From Pseudomonas hygromyciniae (GTDB lineage: Bacteria; Pseudomonadota; Gammaproteobacteria; Pseudomonadales; Pseudomonadaceae): a DNA stretch of 64,000 nt. The notes under the pieces are model-generated. The model was given only the letters and a program-made list of their open reading frames with translations, made no database searches and was not told where the DNA came from. The position numbers and the translations under genes were made by a program. Location: assembly GCF_016925675.1 (NCBI RefSeq), contig NZ_CP070506.1, positions 122,501 through 186,500 of the forward strand, given 5' to 3'. This document shows positions 20,701-29,663 of this stretch, piece by piece (position 1 is the stretch's first letter; every line of letters starts with the position of its first letter).

Positions 20701-23700
20701 TGGCGCCGTCGCCTGCAACCACGAGCTTCTCGAAGTTGCCGCCAGTGGTGTCGGTGATCTTGACCGTCTGGGTGCTCTTATCGATGAACACGTCATCGCT
20801 CGGAGCATCAACAGTCACGGTGCCGACGGTGTCGCCGGCCTTGATGGTGATGGTTTGTTTGTTGTCGAGTGTCAGCGTGACGTCGGTATCCGCTTTATTA
20901 GAAAGCGTAGCGGTGTAGGTGATCGTGCCGCCTTCGTTCACTTCCGACGGAGCCGTCAGGGTCACGGTAGTGGTGTTATCGGTACCTGGGGTGTCAGTGA
21001 CAGTCGTAGTGACCTTGTCAGTATTTGGAACCAGGTTCTCAAAGTGCTCGCCACCGGTGACCTTAGTGATGCCGGTCGTAACAGTCTGATCGCCTTTGTA
21101 CACATCGTCTGGCGCTACAGCCGAGACAGTACCGCTCGACTCGTTCACACCAATGGTGATGACCTGTTTGTTATCGAGGGTGACAGTCAGCGGGCCGGTG
21201 GTGTTGAGGACTGGCTTGCCGTCTTTATCAACCAAAGTCGCGGTGTAAACGATCTCGCCGCCTTCACCCACGGTTTTGGTGGCAGTCAGCACCACATCGA
21301 CTTTGTCGATGGTGTCGTTGATCTGCGTCGTCGCACCGTCGCCTGCAACCACGAGCTTCTCGAAGTTGCCGCCAGTGGTGTCGGTAATCTTGACGGTCTG
21401 GGTGCTCTTGTCGATGAACACGTCATCGCCTGGAGCATCCACCGTCACGGTACCGACGGTGTCGCCAGCCTTGATGGTGATGGTTTGCTTGTTATCGAGC
21501 GTCAGGGTGACGTCGGTGTCAGCCTTGTTGCTCAAGGTAGCGGTGTAAGTGATCGTGCCGCCTTCGTTCACTTCCGACGGAGCCGTCAACGTCACAGTCG
21601 TAGTGTTGTCGGTACCTGGGGTGTCCGTGACAGTCGTAGTGACCTTGTCAGTATTTGGAACCAGGTTCTCGAAGTGCTCGCCACCGGTGACCTTAGTGAT
21701 GCCGGTCGTAACAGTCTGATCGCCTTTGTACACATCGTCTGGCGCTACAGCCGAGACAGTACCGCTCGACTCGTTCACACCAATGGTGATGACCTGTTTG
21801 TTATCGAGGGTGACAGTCAGCGGACCGGTAGTGTTGAGGACTGGCTTGCCGTCTTTATCAACCAAAGTCGCGGTGTAAACGATCTCGCCACCTTCGCCGA
21901 CAGTTTTAGTCGCGGTCAGGACCACATCGACCTTGTCGATGGTGTCGTTGATCTGCGTCGTGGCGCCATCGCCAGCAACCACCAGCTTCTCGAAGTTGCC
22001 GCCAGCGGTGTCGGTGATCTTGACGGTTTGGGTGCTCTTATCGATGAACACGTCATCGCTCGGAGCATCAACAGTCACTGTACCAACGGTGTCGCCCGCC
22101 TTGATGGTGATGGTTTGCTTGTTATCGAGCGTCAGGGTGACGTCGGTGTCAGCCTTGTTGCTCAAGGTAGCGGTGTAAGTGATCGTACCGCCTTCGTTGA
22201 CGGCGTCTGGCGCGGTCAATGTGACGGTAGTGGTGTTATCGGTGCCCGGTGTGTCGGTCACGATGGTGGTGACTTTATCGGTACCTGGAACCAGGTTCTC
22301 GAAGTGCTCGCCACCGGTGACTTTAGTGATGCCGGTCGTAACAGTCTGATCGCCTTTGTACACATCGTCTGGCGCTATAGCCGAGACAGTACCGCTCGAC
22401 TCGTTCACACCAATGGTGATGACCTGTTTGTTATCGAGGGTGACAGTCAGCGGACCGGTAGTGTTGAGGACTGGCTTACCGTCTTTATCAACCAAAGTCG
22501 CGGTGTAAACGATCTCGCCGCCTTCACCCACGGTTTTGGTCGCGGTCAGGACCACATCGACTTTGTCGATGGTGTCGTTGATCTGCGTCGTCGCACCGTC
22601 GCCTGCAACCACGAGCTTCTCGAAGTTGCCGCCAGTGGTGTCGGTGATCTTGACGGTCTGGGTGCTCTTATCGATGAACACGTCATCGCCTGGAGCATCA
22701 ACCGTCACGGTGCCGACGGTGTCGCCAGCCTTGATGGTGATGGTTTGTTTGTTGTCGAGTGTCAGCGTGACGTCGGTATCCGCTTTATTAGAAAGCGTAG
22801 CGGTGTAGGTGATCGTGCCGCCTTCGTTCACTTCCGACGGAGCCGTCAGGGTCACGGTAGTGGTGTTATCGGTACCTGGGGTGTCAGTGACAGTCGTAGT
22901 GACCTTGTCAGTATTTGGAACCAGGTTCTCGAAGTGCTCGCCACCGGTGACCTTAGTGATGCCGGTCGTAACAGTCTGATCACCTTTGTACACATCGTCT
23001 GGCGCTACAGCCGAGACAGTACCGCTCGACTCGTTCACACCAATGGTGATGACCTGTTTGTTATCGAGGGTGACAGTCAGCGGACCGGTAGTGTTGAGGA
23101 CTGGCTTACCGTCTTTATCAACCAAAGTCGCGGTGTAAACGATCTCGCCACCTTCGCCGACAGTTTTGGAGGCAGTCAGGACCACATCGACTTTGTCGAT
23201 GGTGTCGTTGATCTGCGTCGTGGCGCCATCGCCAGCAACCACCAGCTTCTCGAAGTTGCCGCCAGCGGTGTCGGTGATCTTGACGGTTTGGGTGCTCTTA
23301 TCGATGAACACGTCATCGCCTGGAGCATCAACCGTCACGGTGCCGACGGTGTCGCCCGCCTTGATGGTGATGGTTTGCTTGTTATCGAGCGTCAGGGTGA
23401 CGTCGGTGTCAGCCTTGTTGCTCAAGGTAGCGGTGTAGGTGATCGTGCCGCCTTCGTTCACTTCCGACGGAGCCGTCAGGGTCACAGTCGTAGTGTTATC
23501 GGTACCTGGGGTGTCCGTGACAGTCGTAGTGACCTTGTCAGTATTTGGAACCAGGTTCTCAAAGTGCTCGCCACCGGTGACCTTAGTGATGCCGGTCGTA
23601 ACAGTCTGGTCGCCTTTGTACACATCATCCGGCGCTACAGCCGAAACAGTACCGCTCGACTCGTTCACACCAATGGTGATGACCTGTTTGTTATCGAGGG

Positions 23701-26700
23701 TGACAGTCAGCGGGCCGGTGGTGTTAGTCACCGGAGCGCCGTTTTTATCCACAAGGGTAGCGGTGTAGACGATTTGGCCGCCTTCACCCACGGTTTTGGT
23801 CGCGGTCAGGACCACATCGACTTTGTCGATGGTGTCGTTGATCTGCGTTGTCGCACCGTCGCCTGCAACCACGAGCTTCTCGAAGTTGCCGCCAGCGGTG
23901 TCGGTGATCTTGACGGTCTGGGTGCTCTTATCGATGAACACATCATCGCCTGGAGCATCCACCGTCACGGTACCGACAGTGTCGCCAGCCTTGATGGTGA
24001 TGGTTTGTTTGTTGTCGAGCGTCAGGGTGACGTCGGTGTCAGCCTTGTTGCTCAAGGTAGCGGTGTAGGTGATCGTGCCGCCTTCGTTCACTTCCGACGG
24101 AGCCGTCAGGGTCACAGTCGTAGTGTTATCGGTACCTGGGGTGTCCGTGACAGTCGTAGTGACCTTGTCAGTATTTGGAACCAGGTTCTCGAAGTGCTCG
24201 CCACCGGTGACCTTAGTGATGCCGGTCGTAACAGTCTGATCGCCTTTGTACACATCGTCTGGCGCTACAGCCGAGACAGTACCGCTCGACTCGTTCACAC
24301 CAATGGTGATGACCTGTTTGTTATCGAGGGTGACAGTCAGCGGACCGGTAGTGTTGAGGACTGGCTTGCCGTCTTTATCAACCAAAGTCGCGGTGTAAAC
24401 GATCTCGCCACCTTCGCCGACAGTTTTAGTCGCGGTCAGGACCACATCGACCTTGTCGATGGTGTCGTTGATCTGCGTCGTGGCGCCATCGCCAGCAACC
24501 ACCAGCTTCTCGAAGTTGCCGCCAGCGGTGTCGGTGATCTTGACGGTTTGGGTGCTCTTATCGATGAACACGTCATCGCTCGGAGCATCAACAGTCACTG
24601 TACCAACGGTGTCGCCCGCCTTGATGGTGATGGTTTGCTTGTTATCGAGCGTCAGGGTGACGTCGGTGTCAGCCTTGTTGCTCAAGGTAGCGGTGTAAGT
24701 GATCGTGCCGCCTTCGTTGACGGCGTCTGGCGCGGTCAATGTGACGGTAGTGGTGTTATCGGTGCCCGGTGTGTCGGTCACGATGGTGGTGACTTTATCG
24801 GTACCTGGAACCAGGTTCTCAAAGTGCTCGCCACCGGTGACCTTAGTGATGCCGGTCGTAACAGTCTGGTCGCCTTTGTACACATCATCCGGCGCTACAG
24901 CCGAAACAGTACCGCTCGACTCGTTCACACCAATGGTGATGACCTGTTTGTTATCGAGGGTGACAGTCAGCGGACCGGTAGTGTTGAGGACTGGCTTGCC
25001 GTCTTTATCAACCAAAGTCGCGGTGTAAACGATCTCGCCGCCTTCACCCACGGTTTTGGTGGCAGTCAGCACCACATCGACTTTGTCGATGGTGTCGTTG
25101 ATCTGCGTCGTCGCACCGTCGCCTGCAACCACGAGCTTCTCGAAGTTGCCGCCAGTGGTGTCGGTGATCTTGACCGTCTGGGTGCTCTTGTCGATGAACA
25201 CGTCATCGCCTGGAGCATCAACCGTCACGGTGCCGACGGTGTCGCCCGCCTTGATGGTGATGGTTTGTTTGTTGTCGAGTGTCAGCGTGACGTCGGTATC
25301 CGCTTTATTAGAAAGCGTCGCGGTATAGGTGATCGTACCGCCTTCGTTGACGGCGTCTGGCGCGGTCAATGTGACGGTAGTGGTGTTATCGGTGCCCGGT
25401 GTGTCGGTCACGATGGTGGTGACTTTATCGGTACCTGGAACCAGGTTCTCGAAGTGCTCGCCACCGGTGACTTTCGTGATGCCGGTAGTAACAGTCTGAT
25501 CGCCTTTGTACACATCGTCTGGCGCTATAGCCGAGACAGTACCGCTCGACTCGTTCACACCAATGGTGATGACCTGTTTGTTATCGAGGGTGACAGTCAG
25601 CGGACCGGTAGTGTTGAGGACTGGCTTACCGTCTTTATCAACCAAAGTCGCGGTGTAAACGATCTCGCCGCCTTCACCCACGGTTTTGGTCGCGGTCAGG
25701 ACCACATCGACTTTGTCGATGGTGTCGTTGATCTGCGTCGTCGCACCGTCGCCTGCAACCACGAGCTTCTCGAAGTTGCCGCCAGTGGTGTCGGTGATCT
25801 TGACGGTCTGGGTGCTCTTATCGATGAACACGTCATCGCCTGGAGCATCAACCGTCACGGTGCCGACGGTGTCGCCAGCCTTGATGGTGATGGTTTGTTT
25901 GTTGTCGAGTGTCAGCGTGACGTCGGTATCCGCTTTATTAGAAAGCGTAGCGGTGTAGGTGATCGTGCCGCCTTCGTTCACTTCCGACGGAGCCGTCAGG
26001 GTCACGGTAGTGGTGTTATCGGTACCTGGGGTGTCAGTGACAGTCGTAGTGACCTTGTCAGTATTTGGAACCAGGTTCTCGAAGTGCTCGCCACCGGTGA
26101 CCTTAGTGATGCCGGTCGTAACAGTCTGATCGCCTTTGTACACATCGTCTGGCGCTACAGCCGAGACAGTACCGCTCGACTCGTTCACACCAATGGTGAT
26201 GACCTGTTTGTTATCGAGGGTGATAGTCAGCGGACCGGTAGTGTTAGTCACCGGTGCACCGTTTTTATCCACAAGGGTGGCGGTGTAAACGATCTCGCCG
26301 CCTTCGCCGACAGTTTTGGTCGCGGTCAGGACCACATCGACCTTGTCGATGGTGTCGTTGATCTGCGTCGTTGCGCCATCGCCAGCCACCACGAGCTTCT
26401 CGAAGTTGCCGCCAGTGGTGTCGGTGATCTTGACCGTCTGGGTGCTCTTGTCGATGAACACGTCATCGCCTGGAGCATCAACCGTCACGGTGCCAACGGT
26501 GTCGCCCGCCTTGATGGTGATGGTTTGTTTGTTGTCGAGTGTCAGCGTGACGTCAGTGTCAGCCTTGTTGCTCAAGGTAGCGGTGTAAGTGATCGTGCCG
26601 CCTTCGTTGACGGCGTCTGGCGCGGTCAAGGTGACGGTAGTGGTGTTATCGGTGCCCGGTGTGTCGGTGACAGTCGTGGTGACCTTGTCAGTGCCCGGAA

Positions 26701-29323
26701 CCAGGTTTTCAAAGTGCTCACCACCCGTTACTTCCTTGATGCCGGTAGTAACAGTCTGATCACCTTTGTACACATCATCCGGAGCCACAACCGAAACGGT
26801 ACCGCTCGACTGGTTCACACCAATGGTGATGACCTGGTTGTTATCCAGAGTCACAGTCACTGGGCTGGTGATATTAGTCACCGGTGCGCCGTTCTTATCC
26901 ACCAAGGTAGCGGTGTAAACGATCTCACCACCTTCACCCACGGTTTTGGTAGCAGTCAGCACCACATCAACTTTGTCGATGGTGTCGTTGATCTGCGTCG
27001 TCGCCCCACCCGGAGCGATATCAAGCTTCTCGAAACCACCACCCACAAAGTCCGGATTGATCGTGACGTTGATCGGACCCGCATCTTTGAATACGTCGTC
27101 GCTCGGTGCCTTGGACGTCACCTGGCCTGTGGTCTCGCCCTTGGCGATAGTGATGACATCACCATTGCTCAAGGTCAGGGTCAGGTCGCTGCCGGCCTTG
27201 TTGCTCAAGGTCGCGGTGTAGGTGATGTTGCCACCTTCGTCGGCCTCGCCGGGTGCGGTCAGGGTGACGGTGGTGGTGTCGGTGGTGCCGGGTGTGTCGG
27301 TCACGGTGGTGTTGACCGGCGTGGTGCCAGGTACCAGGTTCTCGAAATGCGCGCCGCCGGTCACATTGGTGATCGCGGTGGTGACGGTCTGGTTGCCCTC
27401 ATACACATCGTTCGGCGCAACAGTGCTGGCAGTGCCCGCGGATTGGCCGACGCCAATGGTGATGGTCTGGCCATTGTCCAGGGTCACGGTCAACGGGTTG
27501 GTAGTGTTGGTGACCGGGTTACCCGCCTTGTCCACCAGCGATGCGGTGTAAACGATCTGGCCGCCTTCGCCCACGGTGGTAGTCGCCGTCAGGACCACAT
27601 CGACCTTGTCGATGGTGTCGTTCACGGTGGTGGTAGCGCCGTCACCGGCCACTTCCAGTTTTTCGAAGTTACCGCCATTAGTCTCGACGATCTTCACGGT
27701 TTGCGTGCTTTTGTCGACAAACACATCATCGCCCGGAGCATCGACGGTGACGGAGCCAACGGTTTCACCCGCCTTGATGATGATGGTCGAACCGTTATCG
27801 AGCTTCAGCGTAACGTCGGTGTCCGCTTTGTTGGAAAGCGTCGCGGTGTAGGTGATCTGGCCGCCTTCGCTGACATCGCCTGGCGCTGTCAGTGTCACGG
27901 TGGTGGTGTCGACCGAATCGGTGATGGTCGTAACGGCTGGCGTCGTGTTGGGCACCAGGTTTTCAAAGTTGCCACCGGTGGTCCCGGTGATAGTCGTAGT
28001 GACGGTGCTGCCATTGACGTAGACGTCGTTGGCCGGGGTATCGACCACCACGGTGCCAACGGATTCGCCGGCCTTGATGGTGATCACCGAGCCGTTGGAC
28101 AAGGTCACGGTCACCGGGGTTTGCGCCGGATTGGTCAGCGTCGCGGTGTAGGTGATCTGGCCGCCTTCGGTGACGGTATTGGTGGCGGTGAGGGTCAGGC
28201 CGGTGTCATCGACCGAGTCGGTAATCGTGGTGACGGCGGGTGTGGTGTTAGGCACCAGGTTTTCGAAGTTGCCACCGGTTGCCCCGGTAATGGTGGTGCT
28301 GACCGTGCTGCCATTGTTGTAGACGTCGTTGGCCGGCGTATCGACCACCACCGTACCGGTGGACTTGCCCGCCTCAATGGTGATTACCGAGCCGTTGCTC
28401 AAGGTAATGGTGACCGGAGTCTGCGCCGGGTTGGTCAGGGTCGCTGTGTAGGTGATCTGGCCGCCTTCGGTCACCGTTTCGCCTGCGGTCAGGGTCACGG
28501 TGGTGGTGTCGATGGTGTCGGTGATCTGCGTGACTGCCGGCGTCGGGTCGACGGTCACGATCAGGTTGTTACCGCCGGTGGTGCCGGTGACGGTGACGCT
28601 GATCTGGCTTGGATCGATGTACGGGCTGTCATTGGGTGCCAGGGGCACATTGACGGAGCCGGTCACCTGGCCGGCCGGGATGGTGATCACCGCGCCGTTG
28701 GACAGGGTGACGGTCAGGTTGCTGGTGGACGGCTGGGTCACCGTGGCGGTGTAGGTCAGCACGCCGCCGGCTTCGGTGATGGTCGGTGTAGCGCTCAGGG
28801 ACAGGGTCGACGGCAAAGGTGCGGCCGTAAGTGGGTCGGTCGGCTGCCCGCCAAGTTCGTTGGTCAACGCATTGGTACCGAAACCCAGGCCAGCAGTCGG
28901 GAAACCAATGGTGGGATCGACCGAGCCTGCGGTCTCATCGAGCATCACAAAGCTGTGACCGCCACCCGCAGCACCAGTGCCAGCAGCTGTCGCGCCTGCG
29001 GCGGTGGCTTCCAGGTCGGTGGTCGGGTCAGCGCCTGCGGCAATGGCCTGCTGCAGTTCGGCAACCGAAGGCGCGGCCTGTGCGGTGGCTTGGGCCAGGT
29101 CAGTGCTGGAGTCGGGCGCGGTGGCGCTCCACTGGGTATCACGGCCCAGGTCCAGGGTGCGGCCATCGGCCAGCTCCAGGCTCACGGCGCCCGACATGCC
29201 GGTGTCTATCTGATCGCCGGTAAACAGGCGATCACCCTCGACCAGCACCCGACGGGCACCTTCCGGAGAAATGACGAAAACTTGGCCAACAATGCTTTTG
29301 ACGATTGCAACAACACTGCTCAT
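14753..29323 (-). CDS. lapA: LapA, giant biofilm adhesin (RTX, type I secreted)
   Basis: A 4856-residue surface adhesin for irreversible attachment, exported by LapEBC and held in the outer membrane until LapG cuts it. Order: N-terminal retention module (1-106), LapG site TAAG at 107-110 with a second TAAG at 112-115, four divergent Ig-like units (about 175-575), 13 tandem 210-residue units each of two Ig-like domains (about 793-3523), a Calx-beta-like domain (about 3622-3745), cadherin-like domains, a PA14-like domain (about 4018-4175), a von Willebrand A domain with MIDAS DTSGS (about 4355), RTX calcium repeats GGxGxDxLx (about 4628-4761) and a C-terminal secretion signal. I chose ATG 29323 (MSSVVAIVKSIVG) because GGAG lies nine bases upstream and this is the canonical LapA start. 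A frame from 29386 adds 21 unlikely residues. Confidence 0.95.
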   Translation of the reverse strand: MSSVVAIVKSIVGQVFVISPEGARRVLVEGDRLFTGDQIDTGMSGAVSLELADGRTLDLGRDTQWSATAPDSSTDLAQATAQAAPSVAELQQAIAAGADPTTDLEATAAGATAAGTGAAGGGHSFVMLDETAGSVDPTIGFPTAGLGFGTNALTNELGGQPTDPLTAAPLPSTLSLSATPTITEAGGVLTYTATVTQPSTSNLTVTLSNGAVITIPAGQVTGSVNVPLAPNDSPYIDPSQISVTVTGTTGGNNLIVTVDPTPAVTQITDTIDTTTVTLTAGETVTEGGQITYTATLTNPAQTPVTITLSNGSVITIEAGKSTGTVVVDTPANDVYNNGSTVSTTITGATGGNFENLVPNTTPAVTTITDSVDDTGLTLTATNTVTEGGQITYTATLTNPAQTPVTVTLSNGSVITIKAGESVGTVVVDTPANDVYVNGSTVTTTITGTTGGNFENLVPNTTPAVTTITDSVDTTTVTLTAPGDVSEGGQITYTATLSNKADTDVTLKLDNGSTIIIKAGETVGSVTVDAPGDDVFVDKSTQTVKIVETNGGNFEKLEVAGDGATTTVNDTIDKVDVVLTATTTVGEGGQIVYTASLVDKAGNPVTNTTNPLTVTLDNGQTITIGVGQSAGTASTVAPNDVYEGNQTVTTAITNVTGGAHFENLVPGTTPVNTTVTDTPGTTDTTTVTLTAPGEADEGGNITYTATLSNKAGSDLTLTLSNGDVITIAKGETTGQVTSKAPSDDVFKDAGPINVTINPDFVGGGFEKLDIAPGGATTQINDTIDKVDVVLTATKTVGEGGEIVYTATLVDKNGAPVTNITSPVTVTLDNNQVITIGVNQSSGTVSVVAPDDVYKGDQTVTTGIKEVTGGEHFENLVPGTDKVTTTVTDTPGTDNTTTVTLTAPDAVNEGGTITYTATLSNKADTDVTLTLDNKQTITIKAGDTVGTVTVDAPGDDVFIDKSTQTVKITDTTGGNFEKLVVAGDGATTQINDTIDKVDVVLTATKTVGEGGEIVYTATLVDKNGAPVTNTTGPLTITLDNKQVITIGVNESSGTVSAVAPDDVYKGDQTVTTGITKVTGGEHFENLVPNTDKVTTTVTDTPGTDNTTTVTLTAPSEVNEGGTITYTATLSNKADTDVTLTLDNKQTITIKAGDTVGTVTVDAPGDDVFIDKSTQTVKITDTTGGNFEKLVVAGDGATTQINDTIDKVDVVLTATKTVGEGGEIVYTATLVDKDGKPVLNTTGPLTVTLDNKQVITIGVNESSGTVSAIAPDDVYKGDQTVTTGITKVTGGEHFENLVPGTDKVTTIVTDTPGTDNTTTVTLTAPDAVNEGGTITYTATLSNKADTDVTLTLDNKQTITIKAGDTVGTVTVDAPGDDVFIDKSTQTVKITDTTGGNFEKLVVAGDGATTQINDTIDKVDVVLTATKTVGEGGEIVYTATLVDKDGKPVLNTTGPLTVTLDNKQVITIGVNESSGTVSAVAPDDVYKGDQTVTTGITKVTGGEHFENLVPGTDKVTTIVTDTPGTDNTTTVTLTAPDAVNEGGTITYTATLSNKADTDVTLTLDNKQTITIKAGDTVGTVTVDAPSDDVFIDKSTQTVKITDTAGGNFEKLVVAGDGATTQINDTIDKVDVVLTATKTVGEGGEIVYTATLVDKDGKPVLNTTGPLTVTLDNKQVITIGVNESSGTVSAVAPDDVYKGDQTVTTGITKVTGGEHFENLVPNTDKVTTTVTDTPGTDNTTTVTLTAPSEVNEGGTITYTATLSNKADTDVTLTLDNKQTITIKAGDTVGTVTVDAPGDDVFIDKSTQTVKITDTAGGNFEKLVVAGDGATTQINDTIDKVDVVLTATKTVGEGGQIVYTATLVDKNGAPVTNTTGPLTVTLDNKQVITIGVNESSGTVSAVAPDDVYKGDQTVTTGITKVTGGEHFENLVPNTDKVTTTVTDTPGTDNTTTVTLTAPSEVNEGGTITYTATLSNKADTDVTLTLDNKQTITIKAGDTVGTVTVDAPGDDVFIDKSTQTVKITDTAGGNFEKLVVAGDGATTQINDTIDKVDVVLTASKTVGEGGEIVYTATLVDKDGKPVLNTTGPLTVTLDNKQVITIGVNESSGTVSAVAPDDVYKGDQTVTTGITKVTGGEHFENLVPNTDKVTTTVTDTPGTDNTTTVTLTAPSEVNEGGTITYTATLSNKADTDVTLTLDNKQTITIKAGDTVGTVTVDAPGDDVFIDKSTQTVKITDTTGGNFEKLVVAGDGATTQINDTIDKVDVVLTATKTVGEGGEIVYTATLVDKDGKPVLNTTGPLTVTLDNKQVITIGVNESSGTVSAIAPDDVYKGDQTVTTGITKVTGGEHFENLVPGTDKVTTIVTDTPGTDNTTTVTLTAPDAVNEGGTITYTATLSNKADTDVTLTLDNKQTITIKAGDTVGTVTVDAPSDDVFIDKSTQTVKITDTAGGNFEKLVVAGDGATTQINDTIDKVDVVLTATKTVGEGGEIVYTATLVDKDGKPVLNTTGPLTVTLDNKQVITIGVNESSGTVSAVAPDDVYKGDQTVTTGITKVTGGEHFENLVPNTDKVTTTVTDTPGTDNTTTVTLTAPSEVNEGGTITYTATLSNKADTDVTLTLDNKQTITIKAGDTVGTVTVDAPGDDVFIDKSTQTVKITDTTGGNFEKLVVAGDGATTQINDTIDKVDVVLTATKTVGEGGEIVYTATLVDKDGKPVLNTTGPLTVTLDNKQVITIGVNESSGTVSAVAPDDVYKGDQTVTTGITKVTGGEHFENLVPNTDKVTTTVTDTPGTDNTTTVTLTAPSEVNEGGTITYTATLSNKADTDVTLTLDNKQTITIKAGDTVGTVTVDAPSDDVFIDKSTQTVKITDTTGGNFEKLVVAGDGATTQINDTIDKVDVVLTATKTVGEGGQIVYTATLVDKNGAPVTNTTGPLTITLDNKQVITIGVDKSSGTVSVVAPDDVYKGDQTVTTGITKVTGGAHFENLVPNTDKVTTTVTDTPGTDNTTTVTLTAPSEVNEGGTITYTATLSNKADTDVTLTLDNKQTITIKAGDTVGTVTVDAPGDDVFIDKSTQTVKITDTTGGNFEKLVVAGDGATTQINDTIDKVDVVLTATKTVGEGGEIVYTATLVDKDGKPVLNTTGPLTVTLDNKQVITIGVNESSGTVSAVAPDDVYKGDQTVTTGITKVTGGEHFENLVPNTDKVTTTVTDTPGTDNTTTVTLTAPSEVNEGGTITYTATLSNKADTDVTLTLDNKQTITIKAGDTVGTVTVDAPSDDVFIDKSTQTVKITDTTGGNFEKLVVAGDGATTQINDTIDKVDVVLTATKTVGEGGQIVYTATLVDKNGAPVTNTTGPLTITLDNKQVITIGVDKSSGTVSVVAPDDVYKGDQTVTTGITKVTGGAHFENLVPNTDKVTTTVTDTPGTDNTTTVTLTAPSEVNEGGKINYTATLSNKADTDVTLTLDNKQTITIKAGDTVGTVTVDAPGDDVFIDKSTQTVKITDTAGGNFEKLVVAGDGATTQINDTIDDVKVVLTATTNVAEGGQIVYTASLVDKNGVAVTNVGSDLVIKLDNDLIITIGNGKTSSTANFTAPNDFYVGAKDISAKITNVVSGGDKYENLIPVGTPVVTKVTDVTSNTVISIAGDTSVTEGQTAHYTLNLTQPAQTEVTVTLSYKGVAQDGSDFNGVYTVKIPAGQSSATFDIKTIDDKLTEPTEKFEISISGTSGGNFENLAVSTTNGKIETSIIDNDAPPVIDLDANNSSGATGNDFKTTFTEGGTGVSIADTDITITDPDSTQLTGATVVLTNTQPSDSLDYSKVTGLNVTSVTDPVTGKVTLTLTGTASLADYMQQIKNITFSNSSDDPSTTPRTITVTVTDGGNYSNVATTTVNVVAVNDAPVATGGAVTGTEDTSLKLTWANFGVTDVDSPQASLGVKITELPVAGKLQYLAADGTTWTNVTAGQTFTKAQIDGGQLRFTPNANESGADGYGGTGVGNKQADYAQFKFQPTDGKDLGTSATVKVDITPVADAPTLSVADNNIASVGLTKQSWNSIANLGTNGNGASPTVLKNAIDNAGTPNSTVVATDVTSTADVPGGAGSKTSGLIYLEAGKTYTFSGYGDDSILINVGGKDVASGTWGSNSGQFSGTYTPTSNGYYSIDIYHANQSGPGSYDVNLSVNGGATTNLSNTNIPIYTGINDLISAGAQVSDLHGTNGQGYYDAYKLNEGLENGTVKLTKVTTGLTDTDGSETLSVKIGSIPVGAVLSDGAGHTFTATQGHTEVDVTGWNLNNLSLKPLPYTSGQYNLTVTSTSTESLGGSATTVANLPVKVYPAVYSGSTATSGDDNVTGTSGNDIIVGDVSGLNVVQGKNYNIAFMIDTSGSMGSDSVAAAKASLTTVFNSLKNSIGASTSGTVNIFLADFSDQVNRTVTVNLKDPGALDALQKVLDKMVSTGGTNYEDVFKAASNFFKSGQATGNTDAINTTYFITDGQPTFYQRSEQTNPTLYGNVKLDDVVNMNNYTIGTATQINIDSNHYLKINSIGEVTLWTNGSSSYKGVIHAQGDGTYEISVLDGYGNYTDTATTTNSQNAFALLKSLSSGGVEAIGLNSGVSLNQLAPYDSDGKPQSNIDPKDLANAILGHSEATLPGADRVDGGDGNDILFGDLVSFPGITGEGYNAIQSYVAGKNGVAVASVTGQDVHKYITEHYNEFNTSGAKDGNDTLLGGSGDDILFGQGGNDYLDGGKGNDILLGGTGNDTLIGGQGNDILIGGTGADTFVWRSGDVGNDVIKDFKASEGDRIDLRDLLKGETDSTIDNFLKLTTVDNVTTLQISSEGKLNADGGLANADVTIKLEGNNWSGQTINSLISGADPTIKVDHT
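18756..26946 (-). repeat. 13 tandem 630-bp units within lapA
   Basis: Thirteen consecutive units with an exact 630-bp period (phase marked by the DKVDVVLTA coding segment). Diverged relatives lie on each side, at about 27580 and before 18756. Each unit encodes one roughly 109-residue and one roughly 101-residue Ig-like domain. Variation is mosaic: a few alternative segments (for example PSEV/PDAV, GEIVY/GQIVY, KDGKPVLN/KNGAPVTN) recur in different combinations. By eye, 19036-20417 equals 20296-21677 without a mismatch. Confidence 0.95.
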
Positions 29324-29663
29324 TGAAGATTTCTCCGGCGATCCATTCTGTGGGTGTTCCTGAGGCTGAGACCCGATGGATTTCATCAGCCTGGGAGGTG
29401 CGTAGTTTATAAATCGTATGACGTCAAATAATTGGCTATATTTTTTGGCGATTTACTTTATGCCAAACTATTGACCTTCTTGGCGCCATCCTAAACAATC
29501 GCCTCGCTAATGTCACATTGATATTCACGTGGCGAACCGTCCTACATGTGTGAACCAGTTCCGCTTTTGAACTTTCCGACGTACGGTCATTACGGTAGCC
29601 ATTTTCTAACGCAGCACGCCTAGTTGCTGTGACTTGAGACAAGAAGTCCTGGGGATTCTTAAA
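29324..29663. promoter_or_regulatory. Divergent lapA-lapE intergenic region
   Basis: A 340-bp region that must hold the promoters of lapA (minus) and lapEBC (plus). The segment 29405-29480 is strongly A/T-rich. It contains the palindrome TGACGTCA (29419-29426) and a TTTGGC/GCCAAA dyad (29444-29467). I cannot assign definite -35/-10 boxes or binding sites. Confidence 0.5.

Noticed and set aside
18756..26946. Direct repeats considered as a CRISPR-like or satellite array
   Set aside because: The units are 630 bp, in frame and encode Ig-like domains of LapA; there are no short repeats with unique spacers.
18374..29326. A 3650-codon open frame on the plus strand antisense to lapA
   Set aside because: It is a by-product of the 630-bp repeats: one antisense unit without stops stays open when copied. 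Composition is arginine/valine/histidine-rich with no recognisable domain, and the lapA frame explains the DNA fully.
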